Shown here: positions 33,730 through 43,194 of the stretch, in pieces
How positions within the stretch are numbered: the stretch's first letter is position 1
Layout of the letters: the number at the start of each line of letters is the position of its first letter
NCBI GenBank assembly: GCA_024234875.1
Contig: JACKNM010000007.1
Location: 1-64,000, forward strand
DNA length: 64,000 nt
Reading direction: 5' to 3'
Source of the DNA: Ectothiorhodospiraceae bacterium
GTDB lineage: Bacteria > Pseudomonadota > Gammaproteobacteria > HK1
Position numbers and translations under genes: made by a program
Notes under the pieces: model-generated
Databases searched by the model: none
What the model saw: the letters and a program-made list of their open reading frames with translations, nothing else
What the model was told of the DNA's origin: nothing

Positions 33730-34488
33730 ATGACCCTTTCCGATACCGCGCCGCTCGCCGGCAAGGTCGCGATCATCACCGGTGCGTCGCGGCGCATCGG
33801 CCGGGCCACCGCGCTGGGACTCGCCGCCGACGGCGCGGCCCTGGTGCTCAATGCACGCAGCGCACGCGACGAGGTCGAGGCGGTCGCGGCCGAGATCCGT
33901 GCCGCCGGTGGCCGCGCCACCGTCGCCATGGCCGACGTCACCGACGAGCACGCGGTGCGGGGCATGGTGGAGGCGGCGGTCGCCGAGCACGGGCGCATCG
34001 ACATCCTGATCAACAACGCGGCCATTCGCCGGCAACGCCCCTTCGTCGACATCAGCCTGGCGGAGTGGCGCGAGATCACCGCGGTGATCCTCGACGGGGC
34101 CTTTCTCTGCGCCCGCGCCGTGCTACCGGTGATGATCGGCGGTGGCGGCGGCACCATCGTCAACGTCGGCGGGGTCTCGGCCCACATCGGCGCCAAGGGC
34201 CGGGCCCACGTCGCGGCCGCGAAGGCGGGGCTGGTCGGCCTGACCAAGGCGCTGGCGATCGAGTTCGCCGAGCACGGCATCACCGTGAACTGCGTGGCGC
34301 CGGGCAAGATCGGCGGCCCGCGCTCGGCGAGCGCCGGCGAGTCGCCGCCGATGCCGGGGACCATCCCGCTCGGGCGCGAGGGCGTGATCGAGGAGGCGGC
34401 GGGGATGATCCGGGTGATGTGTCAGCCGACGGCGCGCTTCATGACCGGGCAGACGGTGCACGTGAGCGGCGGGCTCTACATGCCCTGA
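33730..34488 (+). CDS. SDR-family oxidoreductase with His in place of the catalytic Tyr
   Basis: A 252-residue short-chain dehydrogenase. TGASRRIGRATALGLA binds NAD(P), INNAAIRRQRPF is the NNAG region and NVGGVSAHIG holds the Ser. The usual YxxxK is seen as AHVAAAKAGL: the Lys is kept but Tyr is His. Fully active SDRs rarely lack the Tyr, so the mechanism may differ. GAGGAA precedes the ATG. It opens a same-strand run with the TctCBA importer and two PrpD proteins, so it probably acts on the imported compound. Confidence 0.78.
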   Translation: MTLSDTAPLAGKVAIITGASRRIGRATALGLAADGAALVLNARSARDEVEAVAAEIRAAGGRATVAMADVTDEHAVRGMVEAAVAEHGRIDILINNAAIRRQRPFVDISLAEWREITAVILDGAFLCARAVLPVMIGGGGGTIVNVGGVSAHIGAKGRAHVAAAKAGLVGLTKALAIEFAEHGITVNCVAPGKIGGPRSASAGESPPMPGTIPLGREGVIEEAAGMIRVMCQPTARFMTGQTVHVSGGLYMP

Positions 34489-34619
34489 GGCCGCGGCGGC
34501 CGCGTTTGCAACCCGTGACCGATGCCCCGATGATAACGACACCTCGCGCCCGGTCTCGATCGACCAGGGTGAGCAGAAGCGGGCCAGAGCCCGCCGGCAT
34601 TCCGGAGGAGGAACATCCC

Positions 34620-35600
34620 ATGCGAATCAGAAGACGCGTTTTCACCGCCGCCCTCGGGGCGGCCGTCGTCGCCACCGCCACGCTCGGCTCGGCCGACGTG
34701 CTCGCGCAAGCCAAGTACCCGCACGAGACCGTCAGTCTCATCACGCACTCCAAGGCCGGGGGTGGGACCGACGTCTTCCTGCGCGAGATGGTCAAGCATC
34801 TCGGCAAGCACATGGGCGTGAACTTCGTGGTCGAGAACGTGCGTGGCGGCAGCGGTGCCAAGGCGATGGCCAAGCTCGCCACCTCCGCCGCCGACGGCTC
34901 GATCTTCTACGGCACGACCCCGACCTTCATCAACACCTCGATCCTCAGCAAGCCGAAGTACGGCTACAAGGACCTCGAGGGCATGGTCAACGTGTTCCTC
35001 GACCCGCAGATCGTCTACGTGCGAAAGGCGAGTCCCTTCAGCACGCTGCGCGAGGCGGTGGACGCGGCGAAGGCGAAGCCGGGAAGCATCAAGTTCGGGG
35101 TCACCACGCCGGGCTCTCTCGACCGCCAGGTGATGGAGAAGCTCAAGGCACTGACCGGCATCGAGGTGCCGATCATCACCCACGACGGCGGTGGCGAGTT
35201 GCTGATCAGCGTGCTCAACGGCACCGTCGACCTCGGCGTCGGCGAGGTGCAGGAGCTGCGCGGTCAGCTCGACGCGGGCGAGGTGCGGATCATCGCGACC
35301 TACACCAAGGCGCGCCTGGACAACTTCCCCGAGGTGATGACCGCGCGCGAGCAGGGCATCGACCTGGTGGTGAACAAGTTCCGCGGCATCGCCGGCCCGA
35401 AGGGCCAGCCGCCCGAGGTCGTGGCGGCGTGGGAGAAGGGCATCCAGGCGGTCCTCGCGGATCCGGACTTCAAGGCCTGGTACGAGGGCTCGAGCCTGGT
35501 CGCGTACTTCATCCCGCACGCGGAGTACGACGGGTTCCTCGAGGCGTTCGCCGAGGACCAGCGCCAGTTCTTCACCAAGTACGGGATCACCAAGGACTGA
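34620..35600 (+). CDS. tctC: Tripartite tricarboxylate transporter substrate-binding protein (TctC/Bug)
   Basis: A 326-residue periplasmic binding protein. A signal peptide with an Arg-rich n-region (MRIRRRVFTAAL) ends at ADVLAQA; the mature protein has the Bug-family blocks VSLITHSKAGGGTDVFLREM, VVENVRGGSGAKAM and KFRGIAGPKGQPPEV. It captures a carboxylate in the periplasm for the TctA/TctB channel encoded next. GGAGGAGG precedes the ATG at 34620. The ligand is not predictable; the following PrpD genes suggest a tri- or hydroxycarboxylate. Confidence 0.9.
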   Translation: MRIRRRVFTAALGAAVVATATLGSADVLAQAKYPHETVSLITHSKAGGGTDVFLREMVKHLGKHMGVNFVVENVRGGSGAKAMAKLATSAADGSIFYGTTPTFINTSILSKPKYGYKDLEGMVNVFLDPQIVYVRKASPFSTLREAVDAAKAKPGSIKFGVTTPGSLDRQVMEKLKALTGIEVPIITHDGGGELLISVLNGTVDLGVGEVQELRGQLDAGEVRIIATYTKARLDNFPEVMTAREQGIDLVVNKFRGIAGPKGQPPEVVAAWEKGIQAVLADPDFKAWYEGSSLVAYFIPHAEYDGFLEAFAEDQRQFFTKYGITKD

Positions 35601-35631
35601 TCGGGCCGCCTTCGAGACCGGGAGCCGATCC

Positions 35632-36156
35632 GTGGCCGAGCGCGATCCCGTCGACCAGGCGCGGGCCGACTTGCTGGTGGCGGTGGGCATCGTCGCCCTC
35701 GCCACCGCGTACTGGCTGGCGGCCGACGCGATCCCGAGCAGCCCGCTGAGCGGCACGGTCGGGGCCGACGGCCTGCCGAAGACGCTCGCATGGGTGCTCG
35801 GCGGTCTCGCCGCACTCCTGGGTGCCCGGGCGGCGGCGACATGCCGCCGACTCGGCCCTCCGGCCCGGCCCGATCCGGTGGTGCGAGCCGAGGCGCGTCG
35901 GCGCCACCTGCGCGCGCTCGGCATGCTCGGCCTCGGCGTCGGATACGTGCTGGTGGTGCCCTATCTCGGATACGCCCTCGCGGTGTTCGCGCTCGGCGTG
36001 GGCACCGCGCTCTACAACGGCGCGCCGCGGACCTGGCGCCTCGTCGCCGGCGGTGCGGTCGGTGCGGCGTTGTTCTACCTGCTGTTCGTGCAGGCGCTCG
36101 GCATCCCGCTGCCGGCCGGCGTCTGGCCCGGAGTGTGGAAAGGGGTGTTCGGATGA
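35632..36156 (+). CDS. tctB: Tripartite tricarboxylate transporter small membrane subunit TctB
   Basis: A 174-residue protein with four hydrophobic segments: LLVAVGIVALATAYWLA, TLAWVLGGLAALLGA, LGVGYVLVVPYLGYALAVFALG and LVAGGAVGAALFYLLFVQALG, the topology of TctB. It ends with the typical GIPLPAGVWPG. It forms the membrane complex with TctA. The start is a GTG at 35632 eight bases after GGGAG, 31 bases past TctC. Confidence 0.85.
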   Translation: MAERDPVDQARADLLVAVGIVALATAYWLAADAIPSSPLSGTVGADGLPKTLAWVLGGLAALLGARAAATCRRLGPPARPDPVVRAEARRRHLRALGMLGLGVGYVLVVPYLGYALAVFALGVGTALYNGAPRTWRLVAGGAVGAALFYLLFVQALGIPLPAGVWPGVWKGVFG

Positions 36157-36193
36157 GCAGGCGGCGCGATTCCCGCGGCGAGCGGGTGACGAC

Positions 36194-37702
36194 ATGAGCG
36201 GGCTCGAGCACGCCTGGCACGCCCTCACCACCACCCCCGCGGTGTTCGCCGCCTTCGGCGGGGTTATGTGGGGGATCCTCGGCGGCGCGCTGCCCGGGAT
36301 CTCGCCGTCGATCGCGATGGCGTTGCTCCTGCCCTTCACCTACGACATGGCGCCGATCCCGGCCATCGTCCTGCTCGCCTCGACCTATGTCGGCGCCGAG
36401 TACGGCGGCTCCATCCCCGCGATTCTGATTCGCACCCCGGGCACCAACGCGGCGGCGGCGACCACCATCGACGGCTACGAGATGCATCGCCAGGGGCGCG
36501 GTGGGGAGGCGCTCGGCATCTCCCTGGTCTCGGGCGTGATCGGAGGGCTCATCGGCCTCGCCGTCCTGGTGCTGCTGACCAAGCCGCTGGCGAGCGTCGC
36601 CCTGCTGTTCACCCCGCCGGCCTACTTCTCGCTCGGCATCCTCGGCCTGAGCGTGATTGCCTCGCTCTCGTCGGGCTCGCTGATCAAGGGCCTGATGGCC
36701 GGCGCGCTGGGTCTGATGCTCGCGACCATCGGCACCGATCCGGTCTCCGGGGTGAGCCGGTTCACCTTCGACCAGCCCGAGCTCCTCGACGGCATCCGCT
36801 TCATCCTGGTGATGGTCGGGGTATTCGCGGTCAGCGAGCTGTTCGTGCAGTCGGGTCTGCCGGCGTGGGAGAAGGCGGGGCGCGGCGAGTCGCGAATCAA
36901 GCTGCCGAGCTTCGCGCTGCTCAAGCGGCTGCGCCGCTCGCAGCTCATCGGCAGCGTGATCGGCACCTTCGAGGGCTGCATGCCGGGCGCCGGCGGGTCG
37001 ATCGCGGCGTTCCTCTCGTACAACGAGGCTCGACGCTGGTCGCGACGCCCGGAGGAGTTCGGCCAGGGCTCGCCGGAGGGCATTGCGGCGCCGGAGACCG
37101 CCAACAACACCGTCGCCGGCACCGCCCTGGTGCCGATGCTGAGCTTCGGTATCCCGGGCTCGAACTCGACCGCCATCCTCCTCGGCGGGCTGCTGATCCA
37201 CGGCATGGACCCCGGCCCGATGCTGTTCACGCGCCATCCCGACTTCGTCTACGGCCTGTTCGGTGGCCTGCTGGTCGCCAACCTCTCCCTGTTCGTGATC
37301 GGCATCCTGGTGCTGACGCCGGCGATCTGGCTCGTCAACCGCCCCAAGCCCTATCTGCTGGCGGCGATCTATGCGCTGGTGTTCTCGGGGGTCTACTCGA
37401 TCGACCACAGCCTCTTCGACATCGGCATCGTCCTCGCCGCCGGCTGCGTCGGGTACCTGATGCGCCTGCTCGGTTTCCCGTTCCTGCCGCTGGTGCTCGG
37501 GCTGGTGCTCGGGTACCTGATCGAGGCGAACTACCGGCGGTCGCTACTGCTCACCGGCGGCGACCACGTGGTGTTCGTGCAGGACCCGGTCTCGCTCGGG
37601 CTCCTGATTGCGGCCCTGCTGTTCGTGGTCGGCTCGGCCACCCGCGATTTCCGCGAGGCGCGGCGCCGAGCGCGGGAGCGCGAGGCCGGCGCCGGGGGCT
37701 GA
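36194..37702 (+). CDS. tctA: Tripartite tricarboxylate transporter large membrane subunit TctA
   Basis: A 502-residue polytopic membrane protein with about ten to twelve hydrophobic helices. The family signatures GILGGALPGISPSIAMALLL near the N-terminus and GCMPGAGGSIAAFLSYNEAR in the middle are intact, followed by PETANNTVAGTALVPMLSFG. It is the sodium- or proton-coupled translocation subunit that works with TctB and the TctC binding protein. The ATG at 36194 lies 37 bases past TctB; PrpD follows after two bases, so the importer and PrpD are one transcript. Confidence 0.92.
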   Translation: MSGLEHAWHALTTTPAVFAAFGGVMWGILGGALPGISPSIAMALLLPFTYDMAPIPAIVLLASTYVGAEYGGSIPAILIRTPGTNAAAATTIDGYEMHRQGRGGEALGISLVSGVIGGLIGLAVLVLLTKPLASVALLFTPPAYFSLGILGLSVIASLSSGSLIKGLMAGALGLMLATIGTDPVSGVSRFTFDQPELLDGIRFILVMVGVFAVSELFVQSGLPAWEKAGRGESRIKLPSFALLKRLRRSQLIGSVIGTFEGCMPGAGGSIAAFLSYNEARRWSRRPEEFGQGSPEGIAAPETANNTVAGTALVPMLSFGIPGSNSTAILLGGLLIHGMDPGPMLFTRHPDFVYGLFGGLLVANLSLFVIGILVLTPAIWLVNRPKPYLLAAIYALVFSGVYSIDHSLFDIGIVLAAGCVGYLMRLLGFPFLPLVLGLVLGYLIEANYRRSLLLTGGDHVVFVQDPVSLGLLIAALLFVVGSATRDFREARRRAREREAGAGG

Positions 37703-37704
37703 CC

Positions 37705-39093
37705 ATGGGCAGCGCCCCGCTCGACCGCGACGCGCCGACCTTCGCCGATCATCTGGGCACGGCGATGGCCCGGCTACGCCTGGAGGATCTGCCGGCGCGG
37801 GCACGCGAGGTGGCGACGCTCGATCTCGTCGACGCGATGGGGCTCTGCCTCGCCGCGCGCCGCGAGGACTACGTGCGGATGCTGGTCGACGCGTGGGACG
37901 CCGACGGTCCGTGCACCGCGGTCGGTCACGCTCGTGGTCTGGACGCGGCCGGCGCCGCGGTGGCGAACGGGGTGGCCATCCACGGCGAGGACTTCGACGA
38001 CACCCTGGAAGGTGCCCCGATCCGGGTCGGGGCGATGGTGATCCCGGCCGCGCTCGCCGCCGGCGAGCGCTTCGGCGCGAGCGGTGAGCGCGTGTTCCTC
38101 GGCATCGTGGCCGGCCTGGAAGCGGTGTGTCGTCTCAACCACGTCGCCCCCGGGGCGATCCACCGGGCGTGCTTTCATCCCGTCGGTGTGATCGGGGCGC
38201 TGGGCGCCTCGGTGGCGGCCGCGGTCACCCTCGGTCTCGACGCGAGACGCATCGCCTCCGCGCTCGGCATCGCCGGCTCGATGGCATCGGGCATCCTCGA
38301 GTACCTCACCGACGGCGCGTGGACCAAGCGCTTGCACCCGGGCTGGGCCGCGCAATCGGGCCTGCGGGCCGCGGTCATCGCGCGCAGCGGTTTCTTCGGG
38401 CCGCGGACGGTGCTCGAGGGCGGGCACAGCTTCTTCCGCGCGTTCGCGCCCGGCGCCACACCGCAGTACCAGCACGTCACCGATGGCCTCGGCGAGCAGT
38501 GGTACATGGAGCGGATCGTGTTCAAGCCTTACGCCTGCGGGACCATGATCCACCCCTATGTCGACTGCATGCGTCGCCTGGCGGCCGACGGGCTCGATGC
38601 CGAGGACATCGAGTCGGTGGTGTGCGAGACCGGCGAGGGGCTGGTCCATCGTCTGTGGGAGCCGCTGGCCGACAAGCACGCGCCGCCGTCGGGCTACGCG
38701 GCGAAGTTCTCGATGCCCTACTGCATGGCGGTGGCGTTCCTCGACGGCGACGCCGGGCTCCTGCAATTCACCGACGAGCGCGCGCGCGACCCCGCCGTGC
38801 TCGCGCTCGCGCGCAAGATCAGCTACGTCATCGACCCCGACAACGAGTACCCACGCAACTACACCGGCCACGTGCGGGTCAGGCTGCGCGACGGTAGCGT
38901 GCGCGAGGCGCGTCAGCCGCACATGCGCGGCGGGGTGCGCGAGCCGCTCGGCCGCGAGGAGATGTTGGCGAAGTTCCGCGCCAATGCCGCGCACGGCGAC
39001 TGGCCGGCGGCGCGCGCCGAGGCCCTGCTCGCGTTCTGCGAGTCGTTGGCGAGCCTCGGTGATCTGAGCGAGCTGCGCGCGTTTCGCGGCTGA
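37705..39093 (+). CDS. MmgE/PrpD-family protein, first copy
   Basis: A 462-residue member of the 2-methylcitrate dehydratase/iminodisuccinate epimerase/aconitate decarboxylase superfamily: an all-helical N-terminal domain (HGEDFDDTLEG, GIAGSMASGILEYLTDGAWTKRLHPGWAAQ) and a smaller C-terminal lid (YPRNYTGHVRVRLRDGS). The KPYACGTMIHPYVDC stretch is typical. These enzymes dehydrate, isomerise or decarboxylate tricarboxylates without a metal cluster. The stop codon of TctA is two bases before the ATG. A close paralogue follows, and a third PrpD lies at 54909. Confidence 0.85.
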   Translation: MGSAPLDRDAPTFADHLGTAMARLRLEDLPARAREVATLDLVDAMGLCLAARREDYVRMLVDAWDADGPCTAVGHARGLDAAGAAVANGVAIHGEDFDDTLEGAPIRVGAMVIPAALAAGERFGASGERVFLGIVAGLEAVCRLNHVAPGAIHRACFHPVGVIGALGASVAAAVTLGLDARRIASALGIAGSMASGILEYLTDGAWTKRLHPGWAAQSGLRAAVIARSGFFGPRTVLEGGHSFFRAFAPGATPQYQHVTDGLGEQWYMERIVFKPYACGTMIHPYVDCMRRLAADGLDAEDIESVVCETGEGLVHRLWEPLADKHAPPSGYAAKFSMPYCMAVAFLDGDAGLLQFTDERARDPAVLALARKISYVIDPDNEYPRNYTGHVRVRLRDGSVREARQPHMRGGVREPLGREEMLAKFRANAAHGDWPAARAEALLAFCESLASLGDLSELRAFRG

Positions 39094-39141
39094 GCCGCGC
39101 CGACCGTACCCAAGAACGTTCGACCCGGGAGCGATTCGACC

Positions 39142-40536
39142 ATGGCCGAGACCAAGCCTTCTTCCGCCGCCGCGCCCGTCGCGCGCGAGTTCGCCGAGTG
39201 GGCGGCCGCGCTGCGTCCGGCGGACATCCCCGATGCCGTGGTTCGCGCCTGCGCGGACACCGTCGTCGACACCCTGGGCCTGTGCTACGCCGCGCGCGAC
39301 ACCGACTACGTCCGCGCCCTGCGCGCCGCGTGGCCGGGGCAGGGCGAGTGCCTGGTCTTCGGCACCGGCTCGCGGCGCGACCCCGCCAGCGCCGCCATGA
39401 TCAACGGCACCGCGGCCCACGGCGAGGACTTCGACAACACCTTCGAGGGCTGCCCGGTGCATTCGGGCACCGTGGTCGTGCCGGCGGTGCTGGCCGCGGC
39501 CGAGGCCGAGGGCCTGAGCGGCGCGCAGGCGTTGAAGGGCATGGCGGTCGGGCTCGAGGTGATGTGCCGCCTCGGGCTCGCGGCGCAGAAGGGGGTGCAC
39601 ACCGCCGGCTTCCATCCCACCGCCGTGCTGGGGGCGATGGGCGCCACCGCGGCGGTGGCGGCGGCGGCCGATCTCACGCCACGGCAGGCCACCGACGCGC
39701 TCGGCATCGCCGGCTCGATGGCGTCGGGCATCATCGAGTACCTGGCCGACGGCTCCTGGACCAAGCGCATGCACGCCGGGTGGGCGGCGCAGTCGGGCCT
39801 GCGCGCCAGCGCCATGGGGCGCGCCGGCTTCACCGGTCCGGCGACCGTGTTCGAGGGGCGCCACGGGCTGTTCCACGGCTTCGCGCCGACGGTCCCCTGC
39901 GACGTGTCGGTGCTCACCGGTGAGCTCGGCACACGCTGGGACGCGGCACGGGTCGCGTTCAAGCCGTACGCCTGCGGGACCATGGCCCAGCCCTTCGTCG
40001 ACTGCGCGGTGCGCCTCGGCCGCGCCGGCATCGCGCCGGACGAGGTGGTCGAGATGGTGTGCGAGGTGGGTGAGGGCACCGTCCACCGGCTGTGGGAGCC
40101 ACTCGCGCTGAAGCAGGCTCCGCCGACGCCCTATGCGGCCAAGTTCAGCACCCCGTACTGCATCGCGGTCGGCTTCCTGCGTGGAGACGCCGGGCTCGCG
40201 GAGTACGACGATGCGCTGATTCGCGACCCGGCGGTCCTCGCCCTGGCCGGGCGGGTCCGCTACGAGATCGACCCCGCGGACGAGTACCCGCGCAACTACA
40301 CCGGCCACATCCGTGTCCGGCTCCGCGACGGACGGGTGGTCGAGGAGCGGCAACCCCACCTGCGCGGCGGCGCGCGGGACCCGCTCACCCGCGAGCAACT
40401 GGTCGCGAAGTGCCGGGCCAACCTGCGTCACGGCGGGGTCGCCGAGGGGCTCGCGCGGACCATCGAGCAGATGGCCGATGCCTTGCGCGACGACCACCGA
40501 CCGCTCGCGCTCGCCGCGCTCGAGGTCGGCGACTGA
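39142..40536 (+). CDS. MmgE/PrpD-family protein, second copy
   Basis: A 464-residue paralogue of the preceding gene with the same landmarks (AAHGEDFDNTFEGCPV, GIAGSMASGIIEYLADGSWTK, FKPYACGTMAQPFVDC, YPRNYTGHIRVRLRDG). The paired genes clearly arose by duplication but differ along their length, so they may form a heteromer or act on different stereoisomers. GGGAG is upstream of the ATG at 39142; the 48-base gap to the first copy fits one operon with the Tct importer. Confidence 0.85.
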   Translation: MAETKPSSAAAPVAREFAEWAAALRPADIPDAVVRACADTVVDTLGLCYAARDTDYVRALRAAWPGQGECLVFGTGSRRDPASAAMINGTAAHGEDFDNTFEGCPVHSGTVVVPAVLAAAEAEGLSGAQALKGMAVGLEVMCRLGLAAQKGVHTAGFHPTAVLGAMGATAAVAAAADLTPRQATDALGIAGSMASGIIEYLADGSWTKRMHAGWAAQSGLRASAMGRAGFTGPATVFEGRHGLFHGFAPTVPCDVSVLTGELGTRWDAARVAFKPYACGTMAQPFVDCAVRLGRAGIAPDEVVEMVCEVGEGTVHRLWEPLALKQAPPTPYAAKFSTPYCIAVGFLRGDAGLAEYDDALIRDPAVLALAGRVRYEIDPADEYPRNYTGHIRVRLRDGRVVEERQPHLRGGARDPLTREQLVAKCRANLRHGGVAEGLARTIEQMADALRDDHRPLALAALEVGD

Positions 40537-40596
40537 GCGCTGCAGCGAGCCGGAACGTCCAGGGCGCCGATGCGGGGACGCGAGTAGCATCGTGCG

Positions 40597-43194
40597 ATGC
40601 GTCGTCTCGCTCTGGACTGTCTGTCGTCGCTCGTCGCGGTGGGGCTCGCCCTGGCGGTTTGGTGGCCGGGGGCGCCACCGCCGGCCGCCTGGTCGACGCC
40701 GGTCGCGGGGCTCGCGCTGTCGCCGCTCGGACGCGCCGACGACCCTCTGGACGGCGCCCTGCCGTCGTCCGCCGCGCTGGCCGCCGACCTCGACCTCCTG
40801 GCCGGTCACACACGCGGTGTCCGCACCTACTCCCTGGAGGGGGCGCTCGCCGCGCTGCCGTCACTGGCCGCCGAGCGTGGTCTGACGGTCACCGCCGGGG
40901 TGCCGTTGCATCGGGAGCCCCGGGCGAACGCGGTCGAGCTGGGTCGACTGCGCACGGCGGTCGACGCCGGCGCGGTACGGCGGGTGGTCGTCGGCAACGA
41001 GGCGGTGCTACGCGGGGCGCTGCCGGTGGCGCAGGTGGCGGACGCGCTCGATGCCGCGCGGGCCGTGCTCGGGGTGCCGGTCAGCACCGCCGAGCCGTGG
41101 CACGTCTGGCTGCGGCACCGCGAGCTCGCGGCCCACGTCGATTTCCTCACCGTCCATCTGCTGCCGTACTGGGAGGGAATCGCGGTCGACGATGCGGTGG
41201 ATTTCGTCGCCGCGCGAATGGCCGAGTTGCGGGCCGCGTTCCCCGACAAGCCGCTGGTGATCGGCGAGGTCGGATGGCCGAGTCGGGGCCGGGCGCGCGG
41301 CTCGGCGGTGGCGTCGCCCGAGAGCCAGGCGCGGTTCCTCGCCGCGTTCGTCGCCCGCGCGGCCGCCGAGGGCTACGACTACTACCTCCTGGAGGCCTTC
41401 GACCAGCCCTGGAAGCGCCGTGACGAGGGCGCCGTCGGCGCGCACTGGGGCGTCTTCCACGCCGACCGCTCACCGAAGCTGGCCATCGGCACCGGCGGGC
41501 GGCGACTGACCGACTGGCTCCCGGCGCTGGTGATGGCCGCGCTCGCACTGCTCGGGTACCGGGCACTGACACGCGATGGGGAGCGGTTGACCGGCACCGG
41601 CCGGGTGGCCCTGGCGACGGTGGCGACCGCCGCGGCATGGCTGTCGGCTGCCGCGCTCGAGACCACCGCCGGCCAGTACTGGTCGATGTCGGCCGCGGTG
41701 GCGGCGCTCGTGGTGGGGCTCGCCCTCGCCGGCGCGCTCGCGGTCGCGCTGACCGAGGCGCACGAGTGGGTGGAGGCCCGATGGGCGGCGCGCGCTCCGT
41801 GGCCCCCGCCGAGCACCGTGCCGGACGATGTCCTGCCGCCGGTCTCGGTGCACCTGCCGGTGTGCAACGAGCCCCCGGAGCTGGTGGCCGGGACGTTGCG
41901 CGCACTCGCCGCCCTCGACTACCCCGAGTTCGAGGTGGTGGTGGTCGACAACAACACCCGTGACCGCGCCCGATGGGTGCCGGTGCGCGACCTCTGCGCG
42001 CGACTCGGGCCACGCTTTCGCTTCGTGCACGTCGAGCGCCTGCCGGGTTTCAAGGCCGGCGCGTTGAACCTGGCGCTGCGCCGCACCGCGGCCCGCGCCG
42101 ACATCGTGGCGGTGCTCGACGCCGACTACCAGGTCCGCCCGGGCTGGCTGCGCGAGCTGGTGCCCGCGTTCGGCTCGCCCGAGGTGGTGTGCGTCCAGGC
42201 GCCCCAGGATTACCGCGACGGCCACCTCTCGGCGCTCAAGTCGATGTGCGCGGCCGAGTATCGCGGCTTCTTCCACCTCGGGATGCCGGTGCGCGCCGAG
42301 CGCAACGCGATCGTCCAGCACGGCACCATGGTGTTGCTGCGCAGAGACGCGCTGGAGGCCGCGGGCGGGTGGGCCGAGTGGAGCATCACCGAGGACGCCG
42401 AGCTCGGGGTTCGACTGCTCGCAGGCGGCGGGCGCGCCGTCTACGCCCCGGCGAGCCAGGGGGCCGGGCTCACCCCGGACACCTTCCTCGACTACAAGCG
42501 CCAGCGGCTGCGCTGGGTGCTCGGCGCGGTGCACATCCTGCGTGCCCATCTCCGGCCTGGCCCGGCGTCGACCGCACGCGCACTCACCGCCGGGCAGCGC
42601 TATCACTTCCTCGCGGGCTGGCTGCCGTGGCTCGCCGATGGGGCGAGCCTGGTGATGGCGGCCGCCGCGATCGGCTGGTCCGCGCTGATGCTGGCGTCGC
42701 CTCTTCACTTCGACCCGCCACCTGCGGTGCTTTCGCTGCTGCCGGTCGGCCTGCTGGGCGCGCGGCTCGCCAAGCACGCGCATCTCTACCGCACCGTGGT
42801 CGGCGCGCGCTGGCGCGACGTGCTCGGGGGCGGGCTGGCTGGCCTGGCGCTGATGCCGACCGCCGGAGCCGCGGCGCTGATGGGGATTGCGGGCCTGCGA
42901 CGGCCATTTCGACGCACCCCGAAGCTCGCCGCCCGGCACGGCCTGCTGCGCGCGAGCGCCTCCGCGCAGTGGGAGGCGGTGGCGGCGCTCACGCTGCTGG
43001 CGGCGGCAGTGGCGACCGGTGCCGACACCATCGCGCCGGGGCCGGAGCTCACGGCGTGGCGGGTGATGCTGGTGGCGATGAGCGTGCCGTTCCTCGCGGC
43101 AGTGGTGGTCGCGCTGACGAGCGCGCTGCCGGCGCTGCGCCCGCGGCCCTATCGTGCGCTCGGCCCGGCGCGCTCGGAGGCCGAGGAGCGGTGA
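40597..43194 (+). CDS. GH17-GT2 fusion: membrane beta-glucan synthase
   Basis: An 865-residue membrane protein. Residues 1 to about 270 follow a single N-terminal helix (SSLVAVGLALAVWW) and resemble GH17 glucanase/transglycosidase barrels, with the catalytic Glu in PLVIGEVGWPSRG. After two or three helices, residues about 400-650 are a GT2 processive glycosyltransferase: VVVDNN, VAVLDADYQV (DxD), SITEDAELGVRL (TED) and YKRQRLRWVLG (QxxRW). More helices complete the channel. The combination resembles bacterial beta-1,3-glucan synthases that also cyclise or branch the product. The gene ends 46 bases inside the convergent sulfatase gene. Confidence 0.85.
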   Translation: MRRLALDCLSSLVAVGLALAVWWPGAPPPAAWSTPVAGLALSPLGRADDPLDGALPSSAALAADLDLLAGHTRGVRTYSLEGALAALPSLAAERGLTVTAGVPLHREPRANAVELGRLRTAVDAGAVRRVVVGNEAVLRGALPVAQVADALDAARAVLGVPVSTAEPWHVWLRHRELAAHVDFLTVHLLPYWEGIAVDDAVDFVAARMAELRAAFPDKPLVIGEVGWPSRGRARGSAVASPESQARFLAAFVARAAAEGYDYYLLEAFDQPWKRRDEGAVGAHWGVFHADRSPKLAIGTGGRRLTDWLPALVMAALALLGYRALTRDGERLTGTGRVALATVATAAAWLSAAALETTAGQYWSMSAAVAALVVGLALAGALAVALTEAHEWVEARWAARAPWPPPSTVPDDVLPPVSVHLPVCNEPPELVAGTLRALAALDYPEFEVVVVDNNTRDRARWVPVRDLCARLGPRFRFVHVERLPGFKAGALNLALRRTAARADIVAVLDADYQVRPGWLRELVPAFGSPEVVCVQAPQDYRDGHLSALKSMCAAEYRGFFHLGMPVRAERNAIVQHGTMVLLRRDALEAAGGWAEWSITEDAELGVRLLAGGGRAVYAPASQGAGLTPDTFLDYKRQRLRWVLGAVHILRAHLRPGPASTARALTAGQRYHFLAGWLPWLADGASLVMAAAAIGWSALMLASPLHFDPPPAVLSLLPVGLLGARLAKHAHLYRTVVGARWRDVLGGGLAGLALMPTAGAAALMGIAGLRRPFRRTPKLAARHGLLRASASAQWEAVAALTLLAAAVATGADTIAPGPELTAWRVMLVAMSVPFLAAVVVALTSALPALRPRPYRALGPARSEAEER

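Noticed and set aside
37774..40809. A 1011-codon open frame on the minus strand
   Set aside because: It lies antisense to the two clearly homologous PrpD genes, has no recognisable domain and reflects the lack of stop codons opposite GC-rich coding sequence.
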